A stretch of DNA of 44,312 nt from Planctomycetota bacterium (GTDB taxonomy: Bacteria; Planctomycetota; JACQVV01; JASMLP01): NCBI GenBank assembly GCA_030748635.1, contig JASMLP010000015.1:1-44312 (forward strand), written 5' to 3'. Positions within the stretch are counted from its first letter, which is position 1, and each line of letters begins with the position of its first letter. The position numbers and the translations under genes were made by a program. Positions 1 to 7,833 of the stretch are shown in pieces. The notes beneath the pieces were generated by a model that saw only the letters and a list, made by a program, of their open reading frames with translations, was not told where the DNA came from and did not search any database.

Positions 1-133
1 CGCCACAAAAGTCAGCACGGCCTATTCGCCACTCCTCCGGTTGAGATCGGTTTTCACATCCGGCCGCTTTCAGCTCCGATCGTCTATACTCATCCTCCGT
101 ATCGATCCTCTGGCAAAACACGGAGCCTTTTTC

Positions 134-697
134 ATGGCCTATATCCAAACCGTTTCTCTCGAGGCCGCCCGCGGCATCCTTCGGCGTGTGTACGATCAGG
201 CTCTCCGTCGCGCCGGCCGAATTTACCAGATTCTCCGGATTCAAAGCCTCGGCCCCGAGACTCTGCGAGCGTCGCTCTCTCTCTACCTGTCGATCATGCA
301 TGGACGTTCGGAACTCTCGCGAGCCCAGCGAGAGATCCTCGCGGTCGTCGTCAGTCGGACCAATGAATGTCACTACTGAACGCACGCCCACGCCGCGGAT
401 CTCCGGGCTGAGATCCAAGAAAGCTCTCTGGCGGACGCCCTCGTCGAGGACCCCGAAACCGCCCCTCTCGACAAGGCCAGTCAGGCTCTCGTTCGGTACG
501 CCGAAACCCTGACCCGCCACCCGTCCCGGACAGGACCCGAAGATATCGAGCGGCTCCGAAGCGCTGGATTTTCGGATGCCGCCATTCACGATGCCGCCCA
601 AACCATCGCTTATTTCAACTATATAAACCGCATTGCGGAAGGTCTTGGCGTCGACCTCGAAGAAGAGATGCCTCCGGCTCCGCCCCGCTCACCTTGA
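134..697 (+). CDS. AhpD-like peroxidase-related selenoprotein (UGA = Sec82)
   Basis: This 187-codon gene reads through an in-frame TGA at 377-379 and ends at TGA 695-697. A naive ORF stops at residue 81. The reading frame after the TGA keeps the conserved second half of the peroxidase-related (carboxymuconolactone decarboxylase/AhpD-like) family: a pattern like GFSDAAIHDAAQ, then AYFNYINRIAEGLGV. The TGA falls exactly on the second cysteine of the CxxC redox motif (NECHY-UGA-THAH), giving C79-x2-U82-x3-H86, which matches the C-x2-C-x3-H active site of AhpD. A perfect 7-bp hairpin at 397-416 has bacterial SECIS geometry. ATG 134 is preceded by CGGAG nine bases upstream and matches the family's N-terminus (MAYIQTV); a -10-like TATACT lies at 85-90 without a clear -35. 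The inferred role is a thiol/selenol-dependent peroxidase. The alternative is a point nonsense mutation, which the hairpin and intact downstream frame make less likely. Confidence 0.85.
397..416 (+). promoter_or_regulatory. Bacterial SECIS-like hairpin
   Basis: The arms GGATCTC (397-403) and GAGATCC (410-416) are perfectly complementary and enclose the six-base loop CGGGCT. The stem begins 17 nt after the UGA and the apical loop 24 nt after it. A G is the second loop base. These values fit what I recall of bacterial SECIS elements, which lie inside the coding region just after the UGA and bind SelB. The hairpin lies within codons for a conserved part of the protein, so both constraints act on it. 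SelA, SelB, SelC and SelD are not in this window. Confidence 0.78.
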
Positions 698-721
698 CCC
701 CATCGGCGCCCCCTGTATGAT
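694..721 (+). promoter_or_regulatory. Sigma-70-type promoter upstream of recR
   Basis: TTGACC (694-699), a 16-bp spacer and TATGAT (716-721). The -35 is built over the stop codon (695-697) of the selenoprotein gene. The -10 ends 7 nt before ATG 729 of a 22-codon ORF, so the transcript would start at or next to that codon. It probably drives the small ORF, recR and possibly rpoN. Confidence 0.6.
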
Positions 722-728
722 TGAATTC

Positions 729-797
729 ATGAATCGCTTCGAAAGTCACTTCCCGCTGGCCCAGAAATTGCTGTTTCAATTGCAGAAAGAGGTCTGA
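729..797 (+). CDS. Leaderless 22-codon ORF ahead of recR
   Basis: ATG 729 to TGA 795-797 encodes a 22-residue peptide beginning MNRFESHF and ending LQKEV. There is no Shine-Dalgarno sequence. Instead a -10 hexamer ends 7 nt before the ATG, as at several other genes in this window. An in-frame ATG at 717 lies inside the -10 and is therefore unlikely to be used. The stop lies 7 nt before the recR ATG, in another frame, and AAAGAGG inside the ORF can serve as the recR ribosome site. It could be a leader peptide coupled to recR or a small protein. I do not recognise it. Confidence 0.4.
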   Translation: MNRFESHFPLAQKLLFQLQKEV

Positions 798-804
798 CAA
801 GAAC

Positions 805-1404
805 ATGCCGGCTTTCGCACCTTCCATGCAACGCCTGATCGGCGAATTCAGTCGACTCCCGGGAATCGGCACCAAAACGGCGGAACGCCTGGCTTACCAC
901 ATTCTCCGGTCTCCCTCCGCTGAAGCCATGAGTCTCGCGGAAGCGATCCGCCTGGTGAAACAGGACAACCGCCCTTGCTCCAACTGTTTTGCCATCTCCG
1001 AGTCGGATCCGTGTGAAATCTGCGCCGATCCAGCCCGTGATGCCTCCACCATCTGTGTCGTGGAAGAACCCAAGGATCTGATCGCCCTCGAACGCTCCGG
1101 AGGCTATACCGGGGTCTATCACGTTCTGGGCGGTAGAATCGAGCCGTTCGAAGGCCGAACCCGCTCCGACCTGACCCTGGAAGCCCTCGTTCGCCGAGTC
1201 CAGACCCACAAGGTCAAAGAAATCATTCTCGCCACGAATCCCATTGTGGAAGGCGACACCACAGCCCTGGTCGTCAAGGAAGCCCTGCAGGACATGTCGG
1301 TTCGCATCACCCGACTGGCACGCGGACTTCCGGCCGGCTCTCACCTCGAATTTGCGGGCCGTGCGATCCTGCAAGAAGCGATCACGGGTCGACAAGAATG
1401 GTAA
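805..1404 (+). CDS. recR: Recombination mediator protein RecR
   Basis: RecR works with RecF and RecO to load RecA onto single-stranded gaps. The 199-residue protein has the usual family length. It carries the N-terminal helix-hairpin-helix (RLPGIGTKTAERLA, about 18-30), a four-cysteine zinc finger (C58, C61, C70, C73) and a Toprim domain beginning around residue 82 with the acidic VVEEPKDL motif. The end has the expected LPAGSHLEFA segment. ATG 805 follows AAAGAGG. rpoN starts 48 bp downstream on the same strand, so co-transcription is plausible. The usual dnaX-ybaB neighbours are absent; the selenoprotein gene lies upstream instead. Confidence 0.97.
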   Translation: MPAFAPSMQRLIGEFSRLPGIGTKTAERLAYHILRSPSAEAMSLAEAIRLVKQDNRPCSNCFAISESDPCEICADPARDASTICVVEEPKDLIALERSGGYTGVYHVLGGRIEPFEGRTRSDLTLEALVRRVQTHKVKEIILATNPIVEGDTTALVVKEALQDMSVRITRLARGLPAGSHLEFAGRAILQEAITGRQEW

Positions 1405-1452
1405 ACACAATTCCAAATAGTTGCGAAGCTCGATACCGGGGGAACTGAAGAT

Positions 1453-2883
1453 ATGCGATTGGAACTGAGCCCACAACTCAAACAGCAACAGACTCTGAAG
1501 CTGGCCCCTCAACTGATCCAATCCATCGAAATTCTCCAGCTACCCGCCCTGGATTTGCAGGACCTTATTTCCCAGCAACTCGAAGAAAACCCCGCTCTCG
1601 AACTCTCCCAGCCCGACCCGGAAAAAGCCACAGACGATCAGGAAGACCCCAGAGAAGACGGCCTCGATGAAGAATTCGAGAAAGAATTCGATCATATGGC
1701 GGAGATGCAGGACGACTGGGACGATTACCTTCAACGCAGTCACACCGCCAAACGCGCAGAAGGGGAAAAGGACCGCAAGCTCGAAGCGCTGAACAACACC
1801 GCATCCAAACCGATGTCGATCCAGGACCATCTTCTTCAGCAATTCAGCATGCTCGAGATGCCCGAACGAATCCGGACCATCGGTGAAAACATCATCTATA
1901 ACATCGACCGCAACGGCTACTTGCAATACGGTCTTTCAGAACTCATCGATTCGATCGGAAGTTCGGTCACCCTCACAGAAGCCGAAGAAGCGCTTCATGT
2001 TGTTCAGCAACTCGACCCTCCCGGAGTCGGGGGCCGGACAACACAAGAGTGTCTTCTGCTCCAACTGGACGTAAAAGACCCCAACTACGAATTTTATCGA
2101 GAGCTTCTCCAGCACTACCTGGAGGACATCAAACGAAATCGGATCCCTCATATCGCCAAGAAAACCGGCCGTGGCATCGATCAGGTCAACGATGCGATCC
2201 AGGCGATCAGTCGACTGAATCTACGCCCCGGAGCGACCTATTCCTCCGAAAGCGCTCAGTTCATCATTCCCGATGTAATTGTCGAATGCATCGATGGAGA
2301 ATATGTAGTCACTCTTGAAAACGGATACATTCCAGAGCTACGAATCTCCAACCAATACCGACAAATTTTCAAGGACAAGTCCAACGACAAGGATGCTCGC
2401 CTATACATCAAGGAAAAGATCGACCGAGCCAAGTGGCTGATCGACTCCATCCAGCAACGGCGAAGCACCCTCTACAATGTCTCCTGCAAGATCGTCGAAT
2501 ACCAACGCTCCTTTCTGGACAAAGGACTTTACGCGCTGCGTGAACTGAAGATGCAAGATGTCGCCGATGACGTCGGGATTCACGTCTCCACGGTCAGTCG
2601 TGCCATTCACGACAAGTACGTACAAACCCACCGAGGCATCTTTCCGCTGAAGTTCTTTTTTACCGGGGCGATCAAAACCACCGATGGAGCGGATGAAAGC
2701 CGAGTCGCCGTCAAACACCGGGTCGAAAAAGTCATCCAGAACGAAGATAAGCGCAAGCCTCTCTCTGACGAAGAGATCGGAGAAGAATTAAGGAAACAGG
2801 GAGTTCACATCGCTCGACGTACCGTGACCAAGTACCGGAAGCAACTGAAGATCCCCTCTTCTCGTCGGCGCAAGATCTACTGA
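1453..2883 (+). CDS. rpoN: RNA polymerase sigma-54 factor RpoN
   Basis: The alternative sigma factor recognises -24/-12 promoters and needs an AAA+ activator to open them. The 476 residues show the three classic parts: an N-terminal glutamine/leucine-rich activator-contact region (LKQQQTLKLAPQLIQSIEIL, about 9-28), an acidic linker around residues 55-95, and the core-binding and DNA-binding regions. The RpoN box ARRTVTKYRK is at residues 454-463, close to the C-terminus, as expected. An HTH-like segment (MQDVADDVGIHVSTVSRAIHDKYVQTH) lies near residues 365-395; it is split in description here only to mark its place. An AAA+ activator of this system lies at 26757-29174 in the same window. Confidence 0.97.
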   Translation: MRLELSPQLKQQQTLKLAPQLIQSIEILQLPALDLQDLISQQLEENPALELSQPDPEKATDDQEDPREDGLDEEFEKEFDHMAEMQDDWDDYLQRSHTAKRAEGEKDRKLEALNNTASKPMSIQDHLLQQFSMLEMPERIRTIGENIIYNIDRNGYLQYGLSELIDSIGSSVTLTEAEEALHVVQQLDPPGVGGRTTQECLLLQLDVKDPNYEFYRELLQHYLEDIKRNRIPHIAKKTGRGIDQVNDAIQAISRLNLRPGATYSSESAQFIIPDVIVECIDGEYVVTLENGYIPELRISNQYRQIFKDKSNDKDARLYIKEKIDRAKWLIDSIQQRRSTLYNVSCKIVEYQRSFLDKGLYALRELKMQDVADDVGIHVSTVSRAIHDKYVQTHRGIFPLKFFFTGAIKTTDGADESRVAVKHRVEKVIQNEDKRKPLSDEEIGEELRKQGVHIARRTVTKYRKQLKIPSSRRRKIY

Positions 2884-2912
2884 CCCTTCTGAAAACGGCA
2901 AAGGCCCTCTTC

Positions 2913-3929
2913 ATGGACGACACTTCTATCGGTGAATTCACCACCCACTACCAGACCATCAAAACGGAAATCGGACGGGTCGTCGTGGGGCAAGAGGAAG
3001 TCATCGACTGGGTCTTGACGGCCTTGCTCGCCGGTGGCCATGTTCTGCTTGAAGGCCTTCCCGGACTCGGGAAAACGCTCCTGGTTCGAACTCTCGCATC
3101 AAGCCTTGATCTCCGATTTGGTCGGATCCAGTTCACACCGGACCTCATGCCCGCCGACATCGTCGGCACCAACATGGTGATGGAAGATCCGGAAACAGGA
3201 CGTCGGCGGTTCGAATTTCAATCCGGACCCGTCTTTTCTCAAATCGTACTCGCCGACGAAATCAACCGAGCCACCCCCAAGACCCAGTCCGCCCTTCTCG
3301 AAGCGATGCAAGAGCAGAGCGTTACCGTGGCAGGGCGAACCCACTCCCTCGAGAGCCCTTTTTTCGTCCTGGCCACCCAAAACCCGATCGAGATGGAAGG
3401 CACCTATCCGCTTCCCGAAGCCCAACTCGACCGTTTTCTCTTCAAGATTCTCGTTCGTTCTCCCGGAGAAGCCGATCTGGTCGAGGTCCTGAGTCGGACC
3501 ACCGGATCCACTCCTCCCGAGATTCATTCCATCATCGGAAGTCCCCGACTCCTGGAGATGCAAGCCCAGGTGAGAGATGTCACCGTCGCGTCTTATGTCG
3601 CCACCTACGCAGCCCGACTGATTCTCTCTACGGACCCGAACCACCCGGACGCTTCTCCTATGGCCAAGCGATATCTCCTCTACGGCTCCAGTCCTCGTGG
3701 CGCGCAAGCGCTCATCCTGGCCGGCAAGGTACGAGCTCTGACTCAAGGTCGGTTTCATGTCTCCTTCGAGGATATCCGCGATGCGACTCATGTCTGCCTT
3801 CGGCACCGCCTCCACCTCGGATTCGAAGCCGAAGCCGAAGGGATCCACCCCGACCAGATTCTCGACGCGATCCTGGAAGACGTGAAGGAACTACCTGCCA
3901 AGTTAGAGGCTCTTTCGCAAAAAAAGTGA
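2913..3929 (+). CDS. MoxR-family AAA+ ATPase
   Basis: This 338-residue MoxR/RavA-type ATPase has Walker A GLPGLGKT (48-55) and Walker B VLADEINR (111-118), followed by the conserved EAMQEQSVTVAG and FFVLATQNPIEMEGTYPLPE segments and the C-terminal lid domain (SSPRGAQALILAGKVRAL). MoxR proteins are thought to act as chaperones in the maturation of metalloenzymes or envelope complexes. ATG 2913 lies 29 bp after rpoN. The usual partners (a DUF58/VWA protein, a transglutaminase) are not next to it, because the next gene is convergent and ends 13 bp away. Its substrate therefore cannot be read from the context. Confidence 0.93.
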   Translation: MDDTSIGEFTTHYQTIKTEIGRVVVGQEEVIDWVLTALLAGGHVLLEGLPGLGKTLLVRTLASSLDLRFGRIQFTPDLMPADIVGTNMVMEDPETGRRRFEFQSGPVFSQIVLADEINRATPKTQSALLEAMQEQSVTVAGRTHSLESPFFVLATQNPIEMEGTYPLPEAQLDRFLFKILVRSPGEADLVEVLSRTTGSTPPEIHSIIGSPRLLEMQAQVRDVTVASYVATYAARLILSTDPNHPDASPMAKRYLLYGSSPRGAQALILAGKVRALTQGRFHVSFEDIRDATHVCLRHRLHLGFEAEAEGIHPDQILDAILEDVKELPAKLEALSQKK

Positions 3930-3942
3930 ACTGGCAATCGTC

Positions 3943-5100
3943 TCAATCGACCCGAAGTGCCATCGCCTTTCGATAGATATCCACGTTCTGTCTCGCATTG
4001 GCTTCGGGAGTGAATGAGGCCACAGTCGAAGCGGCCCGATCTCCCATCCTCCTGGTCTTCTCCGGATCTCCAAGCACCGACGCGATCGCCCGTCGCAAAG
4101 CCTCTATATCCAAGGGATCAGAAAGGATCTCCCCACTCGCCCCCGGCTCGATGATCTCCGAGGCTCCATTCGTCCGAGTGGTGATCACGGGCAAACCACA
4201 CGCCATCGCTTCCAAACAGACATTGGCAAACGGGTCGTGAAGAGTGGGGAGGACAAACGCATCTCCCGCCGCGTAGATCCGCTCCACCCGATCCACCCGA
4301 CCCAGAAATCGCACGCGTTGCGCGATACCCAGACTTTGAGCTAACCGTTGAAATGCCCGGACTTTCCCAGCCCCAGCCACGGCTAATTGAATCGGCGAAT
4401 GTGAATCTCCGGCCATCGCCCGCAAGAGCACCCCCAGGCCTTTGCGCCCGAAGTTGTTGGATGCAAATACCAGTAAGGGGGCATCGAGGGGATCCAGGCC
4501 AAGTTCATGACGAATCTCCTCTCGAAAGGATTTCCGAACATGAGGGCCGAACAGATCGGAGTCAAAACCGTTGCGAACCACCTCCACCCGATCTCCGGAA
4601 ACCGCATATTCATCCATGAGATGTAACCGGACAAGTTCGGAGTTTGTCGTGATAAACCCGTATTGCCCTTCCTTGTATATCTCCTCCTCCACCCGATGCT
4701 GCGCGATCTCTTTGGGAGTCAGCCGAGCCCAGAAGCGAAAAAAACGATTCGGATATTTCTGCCGGAACCACCAGCGATGCACCCCCCCACCCGCTCGATG
4801 AACGTCCTGGGGCCAGATCTGAGTCAAACCGTGCACCACATCCAGATCCACCCCCCCAATCACCTCTCGAGCCCCCTGAGCGAACGAAAGAATCTTGCGA
4901 GCCCCGGAGCGCTTCCGAGCGACCACCGGATGAAAATGAACCGGTACACTCTTCTCCCGGCCTTCTTCCCGGGCAAACACATGAACTTCGTGTCCCAGTC
5001 GCAGCAGTTCACGAGCAAGAACGACCGAATGGCGTTCCGCCCCTCCCACCGAAAGCGAGAATTGCTTGATCACCAGCCCCACCCGAAGCGGGTCGTTCAC
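3943..5100 (-). CDS. GT4-family glycosyltransferase
   Basis: This 385-residue GT-B retaining glycosyltransferase starts with the GGAE glycine loop (SLSVGGAERHSVVLAREL, about 15-32) and ends with the nucleotide-sugar-binding E-x7-E region (CLEAMACGLPVITT, then ASEIIEPG). The conserved FGRKGL and FLGRV segments lie between them. The start is GTG 5098-5100, which overlaps the stop of the upstream SDR gene by 4 bp (GTGA), indicating translational coupling. It is the last gene of a three-gene glycan operon. The acceptor and the donor sugar cannot be told from sequence. Surface polysaccharide or glycolipid assembly is the likely role. Confidence 0.9.
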   Translation of the reverse strand: MNDPLRVGLVIKQFSLSVGGAERHSVVLARELLRLGHEVHVFAREEGREKSVPVHFHPVVARKRSGARKILSFAQGAREVIGGVDLDVVHGLTQIWPQDVHRAGGGVHRWWFRQKYPNRFFRFWARLTPKEIAQHRVEEEIYKEGQYGFITTNSELVRLHLMDEYAVSGDRVEVVRNGFDSDLFGPHVRKSFREEIRHELGLDPLDAPLLVFASNNFGRKGLGVLLRAMAGDSHSPIQLAVAGAGKVRAFQRLAQSLGIAQRVRFLGRVDRVERIYAAGDAFVLPTLHDPFANVCLEAMACGLPVITTRTNGASEIIEPGASGEILSDPLDIEALRRAIASVLGDPEKTRRMGDRAASTVASFTPEANARQNVDIYRKAMALRVD

Positions 5101-6116
5101 TGGGATTCCGACTCGAGATCAGCTCGCCAGGAAGGAGGTAGATTCTCGATAATTTCTACCGAACCAAACGGTTTACTCTTGCGAGCCCCCACTTCGCGTA
5201 CCCACGCGGCCATCCGGCCGATCCCCTCTTCCAATTCAACCTGCGGATGGTATCCCAGCAATCGCTCCGCCTTGGAATGATCGGAGTAAGCGATCTGCAC
5301 CTCGTTACGCGCTGGTAGATAATCGATATCCGGCTCGACCCCGAGCGAATCGGCAACCACTTCTGCCAGTCGATTCACCGAGTGAGGCTTATCTGCGCCG
5401 ACATTGAAGATTTCACACGACGATTCCGGAATCTCCACCGAACGGGCAATAATCGGCGCCACATCGTCGATGTGAGTAAAAGCCCTCTCCTGCTTTCCGT
5501 CACCAAACACGGAAAGCGGTTTTCCAAGCAAGATCTGATTCATGAAGATTCCGACGACATTCCGGTAGCGGTCGGCAATATTTTGCAACTCTCCGTACAC
5601 GTTATGGGGACGAAACACCGTCCACTCCAGACCGAACATATCGTGCGCGGCCATCAGGTCCTGCTCCACCGCCAGCTTGGCGATGCCGTAGGGATCCTCG
5701 GGGCGAGGCGTCAGATCCTCAGTCATGGGGACCTGGCCGGCACCGTATACCGCGATAGAACTGGTAAAAACATAGCGTTCGACAGATCCGGAGAGCACGC
5801 TGGCGTTGAGCAAATTGACCGAACCGATCAGGTTGTTCTCGTAATTAAAACGCCGGATGAAGTGACTGAGACCTTCGGCCGCATAGGCGGCCAGGTGAAA
5901 CACATGAGAAAATCGATATTCGGAAAACAACCGTTCGATCAGCGGAACATCCAGGATCGACCCCTCCACAAACCGGGCCCGTTCCGGCACATTTTCTGTA
6001 AATCCCCCGGACAGATCGTCCAGGACCACCACTTCGCGACCCGCATCGAGAAGATGGCGAGCTACATGAGCCCCAATAAATCCCGCTCCACCAGTCACCA
6101 GCGCCGGTCCACTCAT
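5097..6116 (-). CDS. NAD-dependent nucleotide-sugar epimerase/dehydratase (extended SDR)
   Basis: This 339-residue extended short-chain dehydrogenase has a Rossmann fold with GGAGFIG (9-15), the D-D dinucleotide segment VVVLDDLSGG, the active-site YGIAK (YxxxK) motif in EDPYGIAKLAVEQ, and the RPHNVYG segment typical of UDP-glucose 4-epimerase-like enzymes. It probably interconverts nucleotide sugars used by the glycosyltransferases on either side. It lies 3 bp after the GT2 gene and overlaps the GT4 gene by 4 bp. Substrate assignment (UDP-glucose or another sugar) is not possible here. Confidence 0.92.
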   Translation of the reverse strand: MSGPALVTGGAGFIGAHVARHLLDAGREVVVLDDLSGGFTENVPERARFVEGSILDVPLIERLFSEYRFSHVFHLAAYAAEGLSHFIRRFNYENNLIGSVNLLNASVLSGSVERYVFTSSIAVYGAGQVPMTEDLTPRPEDPYGIAKLAVEQDLMAAHDMFGLEWTVFRPHNVYGELQNIADRYRNVVGIFMNQILLGKPLSVFGDGKQERAFTHIDDVAPIIARSVEIPESSCEIFNVGADKPHSVNRLAEVVADSLGVEPDIDYLPARNEVQIAYSDHSKAERLLGYHPQVELEEGIGRMAAWVREVGARKSKPFGSVEIIENLPPSWRADLESESQ

Positions 6117-6119
6117 GCT

Positions 6120-7070
6120 CTACTCTCCACTCTCACTCAGACCCCAGCTTTTCGGGCATCCCACAAAATGCCAAACCAAGAGAACACAGGATACCTGAAA
6201 TCGCTCCCGAATCCCCGAAGCGCAACCGAGCGTCGCGATCACTCCGATCAACCCGAGAAGGATACTGATCACCAACCGAACACACAGCCCCCCCATAAGG
6301 AGAGCGCGAACCAGACTTCCACGGTGTTTCAAAAAATAGAGGTAGCGAGAACGATAGAATTCCGCCTTCATCCGACCGGGAAAGCGTTTCACGTACGCTC
6401 CCTGAATGTGATAGATGAAAAATCCCGGATGATAGACGATCTTCCAGCCGGCATTCTTGATCCGCCAGCACCAATCCGTCTCTTCCAGGAAGATGAAGTA
6501 ATCGTCATCAAAGGCTCCGACCTCATCGATGACCTCCCGCCGCACCAACATGAACGCACCCAGGACAGCGTCGACCTCGATCGGATCTACCGCATCGATC
6601 GGTTTGGCGTGAAAACGCAGGGGAAACAGAAGCTTTAAAAGACCCCGGTTCAGAAGTTCGGTCGCCAGAGTGGGAAAGGTGTGAATAGAGTTCTGAATCG
6701 ACTCGTTTTGACGCCGGAGACGACACCCCACCACCCCAACTTCTGGGTTCTGGTCCATCCATTCGATAAGACCATCGAGCGCTCCTGGAGTCAGGCGAGT
6801 GTCGTTGTTCAAGGCCAGGCAGTATCGTCCGTGCGAGTTCCAAATCCCGATATTGTTTGCCCGGGTGAACCCCAGATTTTGGCCAGCATCCGTGACCTGA
6901 ACGTTTGGATACTCTCGACGGGTTCTCTCGACACACGGCTCTTCCGACCCATTGTCAATATAATGAACATCATAGGTGTGATAGCGGATCGTCTCCTGGA
7001 TGGATCGAAAACAATCCATCAAGAGGTCCACCGCATCCCGGCCAACAACGACAATCGAAAGGTCTATCAT
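6120..7070 (-). CDS. GT2-family glycosyltransferase with C-terminal membrane segment
   Basis: The protein is a 316-residue rhamnosyltransferase-like GT-A enzyme: IDLSIVVVGRD at the start, NNDTRL with the metal/sugar-binding acidic residues, VGCRLRR, and the EETDWCWRIKNAGW acceptor motif. Hydrophobic segments near the C-terminus (VRLVISILLGLIGVIATLG) suggest membrane attachment. The ORF stays open to a TTG at 7106, but that codon is the first half of a perfect TTGACA -35. I chose ATG 7070 because a TTGACA-16-TAGACT promoter lies directly upstream and the family's N-terminus begins there. It is the first gene of the GT2-SDR-GT4 operon. Confidence 0.88.
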   Translation of the reverse strand: MIDLSIVVVGRDAVDLLMDCFRSIQETIRYHTYDVHYIDNGSEEPCVERTRREYPNVQVTDAGQNLGFTRANNIGIWNSHGRYCLALNNDTRLTPGALDGLIEWMDQNPEVGVVGCRLRRQNESIQNSIHTFPTLATELLNRGLLKLLFPLRFHAKPIDAVDPIEVDAVLGAFMLVRREVIDEVGAFDDDYFIFLEETDWCWRIKNAGWKIVYHPGFFIYHIQGAYVKRFPGRMKAEFYRSRYLYFLKHRGSLVRALLMGGLCVRLVISILLGLIGVIATLGCASGIRERFQVSCVLLVWHFVGCPKSWGLSESGE

Positions 7071-7078
7071 GCCTGGGG

Positions 7079-7106
7079 AGTCTACACCGGGGTTAGCCTC
7101 TGTCAA
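7079..7106 (-). promoter_or_regulatory. Promoter of the GT2-SDR-GT4 operon (leaderless)
   Basis: On the minus strand: TTGACA (7106-7101), 16 bp, TAGACT (7084-7079), then 8 nt to ATG 7070. No ribosome-binding site fits between the predicted transcription start and the ATG, so the mRNA should be leaderless. The -35 overlaps the -35 of the divergent lipoprotein promoter. Confidence 0.68.
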
Positions 7107-7128
7107 TGCATGGCCCGGAGGCTACAAT
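7100..7128 (+). promoter_or_regulatory. Promoter of the lipoprotein gene
   Basis: CTGTCA (7100-7105), 17 bp, TACAAT (7123-7128). The start codon is at 7153 with AAAGAGGAG just upstream, so this transcript has a normal short leader. The -35 shares five bases with the -35 of the divergent GT2 promoter, so polymerase could not occupy both at once. Confidence 0.5.
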
Positions 7129-7152
7129 GCCAATCAGAAAGAGGAGTCATTC

Positions 7153-7815
7153 ATGCCATCGAATCTGTCATCACTATTTTTGCTCACCTTCCTACCCCTT
7201 CTGGTCGGCTGTGGCTCTCGCTACACGGTGGAATACCAGCACCAATCACCCAACCTGGAAATCGGCCTGGCGGCCCCATCCTCCCCCGAAGACGCCCCGG
7301 TATTCGACCACCCCAACCGCTTCCTACCCGGTGAACTCGACCGACTCCTCGCGTCCATTCACTACATCATTCCGAAGCTTTTCTCCTGGTCAGACCCCAT
7401 TCCCGCCTTCAATGAGGACGACCGAGAACACCTGACCCCCTATCTTCAGCGAGCGTTTGCAAACGCCACCCGCCACGAAAAAATTGTTTTTTCTATCCGC
7501 ACCCGAATGCGGGCGGCCTACGGCTCGAGGTCCGGGATGACTCGTGGCGAACTTACCATTCAGGACGGTTACCTCCATCTGACCCTCTTCTCTCTGGCCG
7601 GCCAGGGCATGTCCTCCTCTTCAGGCCCCATCGAAGGACAATCCGACAAAAAGTACACCCACTGGCGCCTCAATCCACAACCCAGACAACACCTGACCAG
7701 TCAACGTCTCAACCGACTTTCGATCCCGATACGAGCCGGAACCTACGGCGGCCGCCTTCGGCCTGACGAAAAGATCCGAGAAGAGAAAAAGCTCTTCGAT
7801 TCACTGACTCGCTAG
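7153..7815 (+). CDS. Predicted lipoprotein of unknown function
   Basis: The 220-residue protein begins with a lipoprotein signal peptide: a short polar start, a leucine-rich core and the lipobox LVGC with the lipidated cysteine at residue 20. No +2 aspartate is present, so outer-membrane sorting is possible. The mature part has no domain I recognise. It contains a proline-rich patch, a central charged region and a basic C-terminus. ATG 7153 is preferred over upstream in-frame starts because AAAGAGGAG precedes it and it begins the signal peptide. It is divergent from the GT2 operon and convergent with the acyl-CoA dehydrogenase, so it is probably monocistronic. Confidence 0.8.
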   Translation: MPSNLSSLFLLTFLPLLVGCGSRYTVEYQHQSPNLEIGLAAPSSPEDAPVFDHPNRFLPGELDRLLASIHYIIPKLFSWSDPIPAFNEDDREHLTPYLQRAFANATRHEKIVFSIRTRMRAAYGSRSGMTRGELTIQDGYLHLTLFSLAGQGMSSSSGPIEGQSDKKYTHWRLNPQPRQHLTSQRLNRLSIPIRAGTYGGRLRPDEKIREEKKLFDSLTR

Positions 7816-7833
7816 CGCTCTTACCCTAATATC

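Noticed and set aside
134..379. Reading the AhpD-like gene as a truncated pseudogene or frameshift
   Set aside because: There is no shift of frame; conserved sequence continues in the same frame after the single TGA, and the hairpin is correctly placed. A nonsense mutation remains the fallback.
5382..6638. 418-residue plus-strand ORF
   Set aside because: It lies antisense to the SDR and GT2 genes, which have clear catalytic motifs.
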